Shown here piece after piece: positions 36,810 to 46,372 of a stretch of 64,000 nt of DNA (position 1 is its first letter; every line of letters starts with the position of its first letter). Origin of the DNA: Vreelandella sedimenti. Lineage in GTDB: Bacteria; Pseudomonadota; Gammaproteobacteria; Pseudomonadales; Halomonadaceae. The stretch covers positions 65,766 to 129,765 of the forward strand of contig NZ_JACCGK010000010.1 in NCBI RefSeq assembly GCF_013416325.1. The letters run 5' to 3'. Below the pieces are notes generated by a model. That model did not search any database and was not told where the DNA came from. It was given only the letters and a program-made list of their open reading frames with translations. A program made the translations under genes and the position numbers.

Positions 36810-37577
36810 ATGTTCGAGGTCAAAGGCGCCACCTTTGAAATCAATGGTAAGCAGATTTTAAATCCCATTGACCACAGCTTTCATGAGGGCAAGGTTTACG
36901 GCCTGATTGGCCATAACGGCTCGGGTAAGTCGACGCTGATCAAGCTCATGGCCCAGCAGCAGCCGGTAAGCCAGGGGGAGGTTCACTTTGATCAGCGCCC
37001 GCTGAGTGACTGGGGAAATCGTGAGTTTGCCCGTCAGGTGGCTTACCTGCCCCAGCATTTACCGAGTGCAGAAAGTCTTACCGGGCGCGAGCTAGTCGCC
37101 TTTGGCCGCTACCCATGGCACGGGCTGCTGGGCCGCCACACCCAGAAAGACAAAGATGCCATTGATCGCGCCATTGCCCTGACCCACACAGAGGCCTTTG
37201 CCGACCGCTTGGTCGACACACTCTCTGGTGGTGAACGTCAAAGGGTGTGGTTGGCGATGTTGCTAGCCCAGGGCAGCCGATTCCTGCTGTTGGACGAGCC
37301 GTTAGCGGCGCTGGATATCGCCCACCAAATCGAAGTGCTGGCGCTGATCCGTAAGCTGTGCGATGAACTAAATCTTGGGGTCATTATTGTACTGCACGAT
37401 ATCAACATGGCCTCGCGCTACTGCGACGAGCTGATGGCACTGCACAGCGGTCGCTTACTGGCCCATGGCAGCCCGGGTGATTTGATGAGCTGCAGCACCT
37501 TAGAGGCGATTTATGGCCTACCGATGCAGGTCATGAAGCACCCCAATGGAGAGCACAATATCGCTGTTGCACAATGA
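36810..37577 (+). CDS. Iron-siderophore ABC transporter ATP-binding protein (FhuC-like)
   Basis: A 255-residue ATPase that powers periplasm-to-cytoplasm import of ferric hydroxamates. It has Walker A GHNGSGKST (about residue 34), a Q-loop in YLPQHLP, the signature LSGGERQR, Walker B FLLLDEP and the switch His in LHDINMA. Size and sequence fit FhuC/FecE. A good ribosome site (CAGGAG) precedes the ATG. It overlaps the following FhuD-like gene by four bases (ATGA). A Fur box lies upstream. No FhuB-type permease gene is adjacent, so the transporter is incomplete within this window. Confidence 0.93.
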   Translation: MFEVKGATFEINGKQILNPIDHSFHEGKVYGLIGHNGSGKSTLIKLMAQQQPVSQGEVHFDQRPLSDWGNREFARQVAYLPQHLPSAESLTGRELVAFGRYPWHGLLGRHTQKDKDAIDRAIALTHTEAFADRLVDTLSGGERQRVWLAMLLAQGSRFLLLDEPLAALDIAHQIEVLALIRKLCDELNLGVIIVLHDINMASRYCDELMALHSGRLLAHGSPGDLMSCSTLEAIYGLPMQVMKHPNGEHNIAVAQ

Positions 37578-38431
37578 GACGCTGCTTTCGCCGTGGCTTT
37601 TTAGCGTTGGCCTGCCTTGGCACACTAGCATCCAGTGGAGTCGCTGCTTCAGCAAAGGTAGTCACCCTGGATTGGGCAATAGCCGAAACGCTGATCGCTT
37701 TAGATAATCCGCCCGTTGGGTTAGCAGAGATTCCCCAGTACCAGCGATGGTCTGGTGCCGAGCGATTACCGTGTGGCGTTCTTGATATCGGCCTGCGCGC
37801 TCAGCCCAATCGCGAGCTTATTGCTCAGCAGGCACCCGATCACGTCCTTCTCTCACCGCTGTTTATGCGGCTGATCGACCAGTTAAATACCATTGCTCCC
37901 GTCACTGCGCTGGGCACTTACCAGCTTGGCGACCCACTCTGGCAACGTCTGCAGCGCACAACGCATACCCTGGCCGCACTGAGCGGCAATCACGAGCAGG
38001 CGGTTGCAATGCTCGACGCCATCGAAGCGGCCCTGGATCAACAAAAGGCGCAGTTAGAAGCGCAGCCGCCGCTAATGGTGGTGCAGTTTATCGATGCGCG
38101 GCACCTGCGAGTATATGGCGAAAACAGTCTATTTCAGTCGGTACTGGAACGCTTGGGGCTAATCAATGTTTGGCAACAGTCTACCAATCAATGGGGGTTT
38201 TCGACGGTGGCGCTGGAAGAGCTGTTGGCTTACTCCGATGCGACTATTGTCGTCGTTGAGCCGCTGCCTTTAGAAATGCGCGATGGGTTTGAGAGTAACG
38301 CGCTGTGGCAGCATTTGCCTGCGGTAAAAGAAAACCGCGTTGTTCGCCTACCGCCAGCGTGGAGTTTTGGTGGCTTTCCATCTGCAGCACGCTTCGCTGA
38401 ATTACTCAGCGAAGCGCTATTAGCCCGTTAA
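37574..38431 (+). CDS. FhuD-like periplasmic iron-siderophore binding protein (second copy)
   Basis: A 285-residue binding protein with a signal peptide ending around AAS (residue 26). The mature N-terminus VVTLDWAIAETLIAL and the later VYGENSLFQSVL match the protein at 3416, so the two are paralogues. It is translationally coupled to the FhuC-like ATPase. It should capture ferric siderophore delivered by an outer-membrane receptor. It ends 21 bases from the convergent receptor gene, leaving no space for a permease gene, which must be encoded elsewhere. Confidence 0.9.
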   Translation: MRRCFRRGFLALACLGTLASSGVAASAKVVTLDWAIAETLIALDNPPVGLAEIPQYQRWSGAERLPCGVLDIGLRAQPNRELIAQQAPDHVLLSPLFMRLIDQLNTIAPVTALGTYQLGDPLWQRLQRTTHTLAALSGNHEQAVAMLDAIEAALDQQKAQLEAQPPLMVVQFIDARHLRVYGENSLFQSVLERLGLINVWQQSTNQWGFSTVALEELLAYSDATIVVVEPLPLEMRDGFESNALWQHLPAVKENRVVRLPPAWSFGGFPSAARFAELLSEALLAR

Positions 38432-38452
38432 AGAAAGCTCTGTAACGAAAAC

Positions 38453-40621
38453 TTAGAAGTCCAGTGACGCCGAGAGTTTCACCGTGCGCGGCTCGCCTTG
38501 AGTTAAATAACCACCGGTTGCTGAGGCCCAATAGTTCTCATCGGTAATATTTTCGATATTAGCGCGCCAAGTAAGCGTATTGCTGTTGAGCGGCATGGCA
38601 TAACGTACGCCGAGATCCCAGCGCGTCCAGGCGTCAACTTCAAGCTGATTGGCAGCGTCTAGATACTGGCTGCCATTACGCACCGCACGGCCACTGAGTG
38701 TCCAACCTGGTGCCTGGGGAATATCCCACTCGCTGCCTAAGACTAGCCGATAATCGGGCACCCCAACCGCATCGTTACCCTGGTTAGTGCCATCGTCAGT
38801 ACGTGTCAGTTCAGGATCTATCCACATCGCACTGCTTAGCAAGCGCAAACCGTCTACCGGTTCACCATAAACGCTCAACTCCACACCACGATTCCGCTGT
38901 TGGCCGTAATAGCCATAAACGCCGGTTTCAGTGTTAATAAAGGCATTGGGTTGTTCAATTTCAAACAAGCTTAAGCTGCCACCCAGGCTACCCAGATCGA
39001 GTTTGGCACCGACCTCGTTCTGTTTAGCTTCGACCAAACCAATACTCTGCCCAGCATTTATCGCCGTGGTAGGAGCCGTATCACCCGGCTGTAATGCCTC
39101 AATATGGTTGGCGTATAGCGATAGGGATTGGGTCGGTTTTACTACAACGCCATACACAGGCGAAAGCCGCGTATCGCTGAAGTTGTTGTCAAAATCACCC
39201 TCATAGTCATAATTAGTGACGTCGACTTCCTGATAGCGGGCGCCCAGGGTAAACAGCAGTCGATCATCCAGAAAGCCCAGCGTATCGGAAAGCGATACAC
39301 CACTGTTGCGGGTGCGGCTACGTAGATTAGGATCATTCATATCCCCCCCTGCAAATACAGGTTCGCGCACCGAGATGTCGGAAGGCTGATAAATATTGGT
39401 GGGTAAACCAGGCGAAGCCATTTCATAAGCCGAACGAGTGGTGCGATAAACGCTAGAGTAGCCAAGATCCAACTGATGGCTAACCGCGCCTGTATCGAAT
39501 GCACCACGCAAACCAGCCTGCCCACCAATACTTTCAGCACGATAAGGCACTTCCATCTGGCCGATAGTGGATGAGCCGTCCACTGCATTAACCGTAGGCG
39601 TTGCATAAATGCCGCTTTCACGAGTGTCGTTACCACCCAGAGCCACATAGGCAGTCCAACTGTCGGCAATATCGTACTCGCCACGCAGCATCGCGAAGCT
39701 GGTCTCTAGCTCGGTATTGACCCACTCCGGCGCATGGTTGCTACTTGCTGAGGGGGCACCTGGCACCCGGCTTAATCCGGATCCTACGCGTACCACTGGA
39801 CGGCCACCGTTCACAGTATGACTTTGGTGACCGATATCCAACGAGGCACGACCACGCTCACCGCGATAATCCAGCCCAATAACGGCGGAGGTCGCACGGC
39901 GTTCTTCATCGTCAATCGCTGTGTCGCCGCGCCCACGCATGACATTAGCGCGCACGCCAAACTGATTTTCATCACCAAAACGCCGCCCAAGCTCGATGCC
40001 GCTTTCGACATAGCCGCTATCCGACACCCCAGTAGTAAGCCGATTGAGGGGGGCATCGGCGGCGCGTTTAGGCTCAATGTTAATAGCACCACCAACGCCA
40101 GAACCACTGGGCGAAACACCATTAGCGAAGGCGTTGGCGCCCTTAAATAGCTCCACACGCTCGGCAATATTGGTCGCGACTATCTGGCGAGGTAGTACGC
40201 CATACAGACCGCCGTAAGCAATGTCTTCGCCATCGAGTTCAAAACCGCGGATCTGAAACTTTTCAGCGTAGTTGCCGAAGCCAAAACCGCTTTGTACCGA
40301 TGCATCATTGATTAACACATCGGCCAACGTCTCAGCCTGCTGGTTTTCGATCAGCTCAGCGGTAAACCCAATCACATTGAACGGCACATCGGCCGCATTG
40401 CGCTGCCCCCAGGTGCCAACGCGGGCACCGGCAGCCACTTGGCCACCGGCAAATGCAGGCGCCGGAGTATCACCTCTCGCGGTAGCCTCCCCGATCACCG
40501 TTACGGTCTCCAGCGAAGCACTGTCGTTGGAAGATGCTTGCGCCCAGACAGAGCTGGGCAAAGGGAACGACCCCAGCAATACGAACGTGAGCGCACGCCA
40601 GGAGGGAGAAGGTAGTGACAT
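38453..40621 (-). CDS. TonB-dependent siderophore receptor (second receptor)
   Basis: A 722-residue outer-membrane receptor of the FhuA/FhuE/FcuA group. It has a signal peptide ending near VWAQA, a plug with the segment RVELFKGANAFANG followed by GGAINIEPKRA, and a barrel ending ASLDF. It lacks an STN signalling domain. The ATG at 40621 is preceded by AGAGGAAC. It is convergent with the fhuC/fhuD-like pair and divergent from fhuF, with a Fur-like site in the shared promoter region. It is distinct from the receptor at 1085 and may take a different hydroxamate siderophore; substrate identity is not readable from sequence. Confidence 0.92.
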   Translation of the reverse strand: MSLPSPSWRALTFVLLGSFPLPSSVWAQASSNDSASLETVTVIGEATARGDTPAPAFAGGQVAAGARVGTWGQRNAADVPFNVIGFTAELIENQQAETLADVLINDASVQSGFGFGNYAEKFQIRGFELDGEDIAYGGLYGVLPRQIVATNIAERVELFKGANAFANGVSPSGSGVGGAINIEPKRAADAPLNRLTTGVSDSGYVESGIELGRRFGDENQFGVRANVMRGRGDTAIDDEERRATSAVIGLDYRGERGRASLDIGHQSHTVNGGRPVVRVGSGLSRVPGAPSASSNHAPEWVNTELETSFAMLRGEYDIADSWTAYVALGGNDTRESGIYATPTVNAVDGSSTIGQMEVPYRAESIGGQAGLRGAFDTGAVSHQLDLGYSSVYRTTRSAYEMASPGLPTNIYQPSDISVREPVFAGGDMNDPNLRSRTRNSGVSLSDTLGFLDDRLLFTLGARYQEVDVTNYDYEGDFDNNFSDTRLSPVYGVVVKPTQSLSLYANHIEALQPGDTAPTTAINAGQSIGLVEAKQNEVGAKLDLGSLGGSLSLFEIEQPNAFINTETGVYGYYGQQRNRGVELSVYGEPVDGLRLLSSAMWIDPELTRTDDGTNQGNDAVGVPDYRLVLGSEWDIPQAPGWTLSGRAVRNGSQYLDAANQLEVDAWTRWDLGVRYAMPLNSNTLTWRANIENITDENYWASATGGYLTQGEPRTVKLSASLDF

Positions 40622-40687
40622 AGAGGTTCCTCTTTAGATAAGAGCAAGCAGTAATATAAACAGCGATATGGGAACGTGAACTTTACA

Positions 40688-40706
40688 TCAAAACACAATC
40701 ATTTTC
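40688..40706. promoter_or_regulatory. Possible Fur box between receptor and fhuF
   Basis: TCAAAACACAATCATTTTC matches the Fur consensus at 12 of 19 positions by hand count, with the conserved AATCATT half intact. It lies 67 bases before the receptor start and 147 before fhuF. Confidence 0.4.
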
Positions 40707-40852
40707 ATTTAGCATAGAGACGCGTTTAATACACATAAGCTATTTTAGTGATATGCATTATCGTTTATGATGGTCTCAGCCTTATTTCTCAGTGCGCTGT
40801 GTCAAAACCTATGTGAAAGCCCTGTTTGAAAGCCCTGTGATGGAGCCTCGCG

Positions 40853-41641
40853 ATGCCCTCTGCTCTGCGTCAGCCACAACTGTTCGAGCCTTCGTTAGCG
40901 TCCTGCTACATCGGGCCGTTGGCGAACTTTACGCCGCCGTTAATAGGTGGAACGCCACCGCTGGAAGCGTTCAAAACAGCCCGTTGGCGGAATGCCGATT
41001 GGCTCAAAGAGGATCTCTCCTGTTTCGCTGAACAGTACCCAGACGGAGACCAGCGGGCAGTGGTATCGATCTGGTCGAAGTGGCACTTAAGTGCGCTAAC
41101 CGTTCCCACACTGACAGCCAACCTGCTGCTTAACCGTGACCTGCCGGTGGAACTGGACGACATGCAGGTTATCTTTAACGACAAGGGCGCCACCTCGCGG
41201 CTGTGGCTGCCCCACGAAGGTACGCCGATAACCACTCAAGATCCGTTTGAGCGTTTTGCTACCCTGATTGAGCAGCACTGGGCACCGTTGATTGAGCAAT
41301 TAGCGGCTATCTCCGGCGCTGCACAGCGGGTGTTCTGGAGCAATGCCGGTGGCTATCTGGACTTTTATGTCAACGCGCTGGGCGAGCACCCGCTTGCTAA
41401 TCGGCAGGCGTTTGAGGCCGCCAAGGCATTGCTGGAAGCGCGCAACCTGCCCAACGGCAAGCGCAACCCGCTGTTTCAGCCGGTGCGTTACTTTACGCCC
41501 AAGGGTAGTGAGGAAGTTAAGCGGGTGCGCAAGCTTTGCTGCCTGCGCTATTTACTGGATGAGTTTGATACCTGCGGCACCTGCCCGCTAGAGGGCTGCG
41601 ACCTGGAAGCGCGAAAGCGCGCCAAACAGGTCGCCCGTTAA
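40853..41641 (+). CDS. fhuF: Ferric-siderophore reductase FhuF
   Basis: A 262-residue cytosolic [2Fe-2S] protein that reduces iron in imported hydroxamate siderophores so that it can be released. The diagnostic C-terminal cysteine set is present: CC at about 229-230, then ten residues, then CGTC, followed by another cysteine. The ATG is preceded by GGAG. Its place between a receptor and a siderophore exporter supports the role. It ends 24 bases from the convergent exporter gene. Confidence 0.9.
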   Translation: MPSALRQPQLFEPSLASCYIGPLANFTPPLIGGTPPLEAFKTARWRNADWLKEDLSCFAEQYPDGDQRAVVSIWSKWHLSALTVPTLTANLLLNRDLPVELDDMQVIFNDKGATSRLWLPHEGTPITTQDPFERFATLIEQHWAPLIEQLAAISGAAQRVFWSNAGGYLDFYVNALGEHPLANRQAFEAAKALLEARNLPNGKRNPLFQPVRYFTPKGSEEVKRVRKLCCLRYLLDEFDTCGTCPLEGCDLEARKRAKQVAR

Positions 41642-41665
41642 AACGTTAGCTATTTTTAACACTGT

Positions 41666-43318
41666 TTAGATATTAATTTGCGCAACTGCATCTTCGCTTG
41701 CCCGCGCACGCTGCTCGCCTTTCAGCTCGCTTAGTTGTCCCTTCGACATCTCCAGCAGCCGATCAGCGTGGACGAAGTAGCTGTCGTCATGGCTGATAGC
41801 AAACACGGTTTTACCCATTGCTTTCAAGTGCGGTAACAGCTCGCGGTAGAACAACCGCCGGAACTGCGGGTCTTGATCTGCCGCCCACTCGTCGAGCAGC
41901 AAGATATCGCGCTTTTCGGCAATTGCTAGTAGCAGTGCCAGGCGCTTACGTTGCCCTTGTGAGAGCTGGGTGTTGATGACGCGATCCCCCTCCCACTGCA
42001 ATTTGTGCTGCATCTGCAGCCGCTCAAGCCAGGTATCAATGACCTGCGGATCAGCAGGCAGGCCTTCAGGGCCCATGGTCTGATCAAACTGATGGAAATC
42101 GGTAAACACGCTGGCAAAACGAGCGCGGAACGCTTCCCACTGAGCAGCAGTGACCACCTGCCCATCAATCTTAATGGTGCCGCTTTGGGGGCGGTATAAC
42201 CCAGAGAGTAGCCTTGCCAGGGTCGACTTACCGCTGCCATTGCCACCAATCAAGAACACCTGCTCACCGCGCTCTAGGGTCATATTGAGTGGCCCCACCT
42301 GGAAGCCCTCGCCCTGGGCAGTGTCCGGGTAGTGATAAGTGACTTCCTCCAGCTCCAGACGCTGCCAATCAGCCAGTGTATCGTCGACGGCAAAGCTTGA
42401 TTGGTATTCGGCTAGCTCCAGGCTGCTCAATTTATCAAAAGCGACCTGGGCACTGATCAGCGTTGGCCAAGCGCCCACCGCCTGAATCAGCGGCGTACGC
42501 AGGAATAGCAGCGTCAACGCAAAGGTGGAAGCCACCGTGGTATTCGCCCACCCCAATCCATTAGAGAGGAAAAACACCACCCCGATGGCGCCCAACATCA
42601 TAATGTTAGACCAGTTGTTAGCGCTTAAATGGTAGGTATCGGCGCGGATGATATGGTGACGGTAGTCACGGGCATTGGCGGTATAGCGCTCATCATAAAA
42701 GCGCCGGGCACGGTCTCGGTTCAGCGCCAGCTCTTTGCGTCCTTCAATGGCCGCCTGGAAATCTTTATACAGACTGTCTTCGCTTTCACGCACGAGGCGA
42801 AAATGGCGATACACCCGCGACACCAGCACCCAGCCCACGCCCATGGTGAACGCGATCCACAATACGGTGATCACCACCATTTGCGGAGACAGCCATGCCA
42901 AATAGGCCACCGAGGCGAGCGTTAGCACCACGCCCTGAATCAGTTCCGGCAGACGCACAAAGCCAATGGTGATGTTGCGCACATCGCTGGACAGACTGGC
43001 CAGCAATGTGGCGTTGCCCAGCAGCTCCAAGCGCTCAATATCGGTGTCGAGAATACGCTTCACCAGCCGCGAGCGAAGATCAAACACAAAGTGGTGCCCC
43101 AGCACGGTCAGCGCCAATTGCGTACTGAGTGTGACCGCCAGTAGCACCGCCAGCAGGCCGAGAAATTGCGGCAGCGCCGCCATACTGCCTACCTCAATAA
43201 GCCGCTGATTGATAAAGGCAATCACCCCGACCCCTAAGCCAGCGCTCAATAGGCTCAAAGCAATAGCGCCTAAAAAGGGCCAGCGGTAGTGATGAAATAC
43301 TAAGCGCAGCAGTTCCAT
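41666..43318 (-). CDS. PvdE/SyrD-like ABC exporter for siderophore (precursor)
   Basis: A 550-residue half-transporter with about six N-terminal membrane segments (residues 15-290) fused to an ATPase domain. It belongs to the cyclic-peptide/siderophore exporter group typified by PvdE, which moves acylated pyoverdine precursor to the periplasm. Walker A is GGNGSGKST; the signature is LSQGQRKR, as is usual in this group; Walker B is ILLLDEW. The start chosen is ATG at 43318, with GGAAGG upstream; a GTG 45 bases earlier is the alternative. A Fur-like site lies in the divergent promoter. The likely cargo is the acyl-peptide siderophore of this island. Confidence 0.88.
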   Translation of the reverse strand: MELLRLVFHHYRWPFLGAIALSLLSAGLGVGVIAFINQRLIEVGSMAALPQFLGLLAVLLAVTLSTQLALTVLGHHFVFDLRSRLVKRILDTDIERLELLGNATLLASLSSDVRNITIGFVRLPELIQGVVLTLASVAYLAWLSPQMVVITVLWIAFTMGVGWVLVSRVYRHFRLVRESEDSLYKDFQAAIEGRKELALNRDRARRFYDERYTANARDYRHHIIRADTYHLSANNWSNIMMLGAIGVVFFLSNGLGWANTTVASTFALTLLFLRTPLIQAVGAWPTLISAQVAFDKLSSLELAEYQSSFAVDDTLADWQRLELEEVTYHYPDTAQGEGFQVGPLNMTLERGEQVFLIGGNGSGKSTLARLLSGLYRPQSGTIKIDGQVVTAAQWEAFRARFASVFTDFHQFDQTMGPEGLPADPQVIDTWLERLQMQHKLQWEGDRVINTQLSQGQRKRLALLLAIAEKRDILLLDEWAADQDPQFRRLFYRELLPHLKAMGKTVFAISHDDSYFVHADRLLEMSKGQLSELKGEQRARASEDAVAQINI

Positions 43319-43382
43319 TATTACCTTCCACCATTGTTGTATAAGCGCCGAATTGTGCCGCACTGCTGGGGCAAGTCAATAA

Positions 43383-43401
43383 TGAATTGATTTTCATTTG
43401 C
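43383..43401. promoter_or_regulatory. Possible Fur box in exporter/regulator intergenic region
   Basis: On the minus strand GCAAATGAAAATCAATTCA matches the Fur consensus at 12 of 19 by hand count. It lies 65 bases before the exporter start and 71 before the divergent LysR-type gene, so it could serve either. Confidence 0.45.
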
Positions 43402-43471
43402 TTTAGTGTGCATTTGTTAAATTACCTCTTTTTAATTAACGTCATTACTCTTCTGGACTTGGAAAACCGTC

Positions 43472-44338
43472 ATGTTGGATTACAAACTACTTCATGCCTT
43501 GGCGACCGTTGTGGAGTGCGACGGTTTTGAGCGCGCAGGCGATGTGCTGGGGCTTTCACAATCAGCTGTCTCCCAGCGCATTAAGTCACTGGAAGTTCGC
43601 CTTGGGCAGCCGGTGCTTATACGCCACCCTCATCTAGCGCCGACCCCTGCGGGTCAGCGGCTGTTGACCCATTACCAGCAAGTACAGCTATTAGAGCGCG
43701 ACCTCCGCGGTTCTCTACCCACGCTGGATGACCAGGCGCCGCGTCTGCGGATCGCTATCAATGCGGATAGCTTGGTCACTTGGTGGGCCGAGGCCGTTGC
43801 CACGATCTGCCAAGAGGAGGGTTTACTGCTGGATTTGGTGATTGAAGACCAGGATGTCGGGCTCAAGCGCCTGCGCGATGGCGATGTGGCAGCCTGTCTA
43901 TGCGCCACACCGCAGCCAATAGCCGGGGCACGCAGTGTTGCATTGGGAGAAATGCACTACCACCCTTTGGCGACTCCGACTTATATCGAACGTTACTTTC
44001 CAGAAGGCCCTTGCAAAGCGAGCTTTCAATCCGCGCCAGCCATCGTCTTCGGCCCTCACGATCAGTTGCAGCATCGCTTTCTTGCTCAGTGCGGCTACCA
44101 CGGCCACTTTCCTTATCACCTCTGCCCATCTTCAGAAGGGTTTGTGCGCTTAGCCGCAGCCGGGATAGGTTACGGCATGATGCCCCAGTTGCAGGTCGGC
44201 GAATTAATGGCCAGTGGCCAACTAGCCAGTGTTGCTCCCGGTCATTTTTTAGCAGTGCCCTTATACTGGCATTTTTGGCGCCACAGCGGACAACTCATTC
44301 AACGGCTTACGCAACATTTAAGTCGTGTTATGACTTAA
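43472..44338 (+). CDS. LysR-type regulator, ArgP/IciA-like
   Basis: A 288-residue regulator with an N-terminal winged helix-turn-helix (LDYKLLHALATVVECDGFERAGDVLGLSQSAVSQRIKSLE region) and a substrate-binding effector domain starting LRIAINADSLVTWW, both typical of ArgP. ArgP in Escherichia coli controls the ArgO exporter in response to arginine and lysine. Here no LysE/ArgO gene follows. It is divergent from the siderophore exporter, and arginine/ornithine metabolism supplies the siderophore's hydroxyornithine, so a link is conceivable but unproven. Confidence 0.85.
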   Translation: MLDYKLLHALATVVECDGFERAGDVLGLSQSAVSQRIKSLEVRLGQPVLIRHPHLAPTPAGQRLLTHYQQVQLLERDLRGSLPTLDDQAPRLRIAINADSLVTWWAEAVATICQEEGLLLDLVIEDQDVGLKRLRDGDVAACLCATPQPIAGARSVALGEMHYHPLATPTYIERYFPEGPCKASFQSAPAIVFGPHDQLQHRFLAQCGYHGHFPYHLCPSSEGFVRLAAAGIGYGMMPQLQVGELMASGQLASVAPGHFLAVPLYWHFWRHSGQLIQRLTQHLSRVMT

Positions 44339-44544
44339 GCATGAGAGTTTTCAACGTTTCCTTTCACCAAAGCCAACTACACTCAAAGAGCTTATCGTAC
44401 GGCGCAAGGAAATTTGAGCTGCTTTTGGGCGGGGCGGCATGCAAGCCGCGTCTGAGCGCTATGTCGACGAATTAGCGGCCCCCGGCGGGTAAGGGAACCC
44501 AGGGAACAGCGAACGGGGTAAAAAAACGAAAAAAGCGAGACCCT
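44339..44544 (+). other. Intergenic stretch upstream of the diguanylate cyclase
   Basis: A 206-base gap. The right half is GC-rich with repeated GGGAAC/GGGAAC-like elements (44490-44516) and ends in an A-rich tract before the start codon. It could be a structured leader, but it does not match the c-di-GMP or other riboswitch consensus I know. No gene is seen. Confidence 0.3.
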
Positions 44545-46350
44545 ATGCATGCACAACGTTTAACAGCGGGTGTTTACACCGGCTTATTGCTGCTGATTGC
44601 GGTTTTATCTGTGCCATGGGCACAAGCAAGCTCCCCTCTATCCACATCGCCAGACCAGGCGAGTCACTCGCTTGCCCCCTATAGCGGATTTTGGCACGCC
44701 GATGAACCATCTCTAACGATTAACGACATACTCGCGCAGTCAATTACTTTTACGCCAACGCACCATGCCGAAGACCTGAACTTTGGCTACACCCGAGGTG
44801 ACGTATGGCTGCGCACTCAAGTATACAACGACTCGCCGCAGCCCCAGCGTTGGATGGTGGAGTTTGAATACCCGTTTTTGGATTACGTTACCCTTTATAC
44901 GCTTCGCCAACAGCTAAGCAGTGTGCAACGAAGCGGCAGCGCGGTTCCCGTTGAACAGCGTGCGCTTGCCCACCGTCAGGCAGTTTTCCCATTGGAGCTG
45001 GCCGCCTTTGAAACCGTCACGCTGTACACTCATGTGGCTGCCTCAGGCAGCAAGATGCTGAGCTACAACTTATTAACGCCAGAGAGATTTTATACCCAGA
45101 ACGATCGCCATAATTTTTGGCTGGCGACTTACTTCGGCATGCTACTGGCGATGGGGTTATATAACTTACTGCTTTTTTTTGGTTTAAAAGAGCGCGTATT
45201 TCTTTACTACTCGCTTTTTGTTGCTGGCTTTGGGCTTGCCATTCTGGCGTTTAACGGCATTGGCACATTGATGTTTTGGAGTTTTTTAGCTGAGAATACA
45301 TCACGGTTGGTGGCGCTCGGTTTCACGTTTGCTTCCGCCATGGCCACGCTGTTTGCGCAGAGTTTTCTTAATACAGAGGATTACTGTCCACGCTGGCACC
45401 AAGTATTAAATACCTTTCGCAGCTACTGTTGGCTCGCCGTCATTGCCTCGCTACTGCTGCCCATTCCTTCGGCGCTTCACATCATGGATGTGACGGGGTT
45501 TATGGCCGCCTTACTGCTCCTGATCTGTGGCAGCTACTGCAGTTTGCGACGCATACCCAGCGCTCGATTGTTCGTGTTTGCTTGGTCGCTATTCCTGCTG
45601 GGCGCAGGTGTCTTTGCACTGCGCAATCTGGGCATACTGCCAGCTAATTTTATTACCCTACACGGCATTCAAATTGGCTCAGCGCTAGAAATGTTATTGC
45701 TTTCGTTTGCGCTGGCGTCGCGCTTTAATAAACTTAAACGGCAAAAAGAGCGTGCTCAAGCTGCTATGTTAGCTGCGCTTAAAAAGCAGGAAGCCATGCT
45801 GGAACAAAAAGTCGCTGCCCGAACTAAAGCGCTAGAGCATTTAGCCAACTGCGACATGCTAACCGGTTTATTAAATCGTCATGGCCTAGCGCGCTGCACC
45901 GAAGAAGCTCTGGAGCGTAATCGTCGAAACGGCCATCGCTTGGCACTACTGATGCTTGACCTGGATCGTTTCAAACCCATTAACGACTGCTATGGCCATG
46001 AGGCAGGTGATTTTGTCTTACAACAAATTGCCAATCGTATTGCCCATATGGCGCGTACCGGTGACCACTGTGCACGCTTTGGAGGCGATGAGTTTATTAT
46101 TATCATGGAGAACATTGAACCTCACGATACGCTTGAGAATATACAGGCACGTATCGACGAAGCCATTCGCTCACCCATCAAACTCCCCTGCGGCGAGCGG
46201 GTTAGTGTTAGCGTGAGCGTTGGGGTAAGCACTTGTCAGGGAACAGAGGACGCCACTCTTGAGAGTTTACTGCGTGAAGCCGATAGCCATATGTACGCCG
46301 TCAAATCACGCCAAGCAACAGCGTGCTATCGCTACGGCTCGACGAATTAA
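44545..46350 (+). CDS. Membrane diguanylate cyclase with 7TMR-DISM sensor
   Basis: A 601-residue inner-membrane enzyme predicted to make cyclic di-GMP. It has a signal peptide (about 1-28), a periplasmic 7TMR-DISMED2 domain (about 40-170), seven membrane segments (about 185-400), a Lys/Ala-rich coiled coil and a GGDEF domain. The active-site motif GGDEF is intact near residue 513. An RTGD inhibitory-site motif sits five residues before it, so product inhibition is expected. DISM domains often bind carbohydrates; the ligand here is unknown. The ribosome site is weak. It stands alone between ArgP-like and cytochrome b561 genes. Confidence 0.9.
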   Translation: MHAQRLTAGVYTGLLLLIAVLSVPWAQASSPLSTSPDQASHSLAPYSGFWHADEPSLTINDILAQSITFTPTHHAEDLNFGYTRGDVWLRTQVYNDSPQPQRWMVEFEYPFLDYVTLYTLRQQLSSVQRSGSAVPVEQRALAHRQAVFPLELAAFETVTLYTHVAASGSKMLSYNLLTPERFYTQNDRHNFWLATYFGMLLAMGLYNLLLFFGLKERVFLYYSLFVAGFGLAILAFNGIGTLMFWSFLAENTSRLVALGFTFASAMATLFAQSFLNTEDYCPRWHQVLNTFRSYCWLAVIASLLLPIPSALHIMDVTGFMAALLLLICGSYCSLRRIPSARLFVFAWSLFLLGAGVFALRNLGILPANFITLHGIQIGSALEMLLLSFALASRFNKLKRQKERAQAAMLAALKKQEAMLEQKVAARTKALEHLANCDMLTGLLNRHGLARCTEEALERNRRNGHRLALLMLDLDRFKPINDCYGHEAGDFVLQQIANRIAHMARTGDHCARFGGDEFIIIMENIEPHDTLENIQARIDEAIRSPIKLPCGERVSVSVSVGVSTCQGTEDATLESLLREADSHMYAVKSRQATACYRYGSTN

Positions 46351-46372
46351 TCTTTAGCAAATATCTTGGCTA

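Noticed and set aside
43900-44475. 191-residue open frame overlapping the ArgP-like gene
   Set aside because: Shadow frame over a well-supported LysR-type gene; Arg/Ser-rich composition without domains.
44390-44544. Possible c-di-GMP riboswitch before the diguanylate cyclase
   Set aside because: GC-rich and hairpin-prone, but it does not show the conserved riboswitch elements I know.
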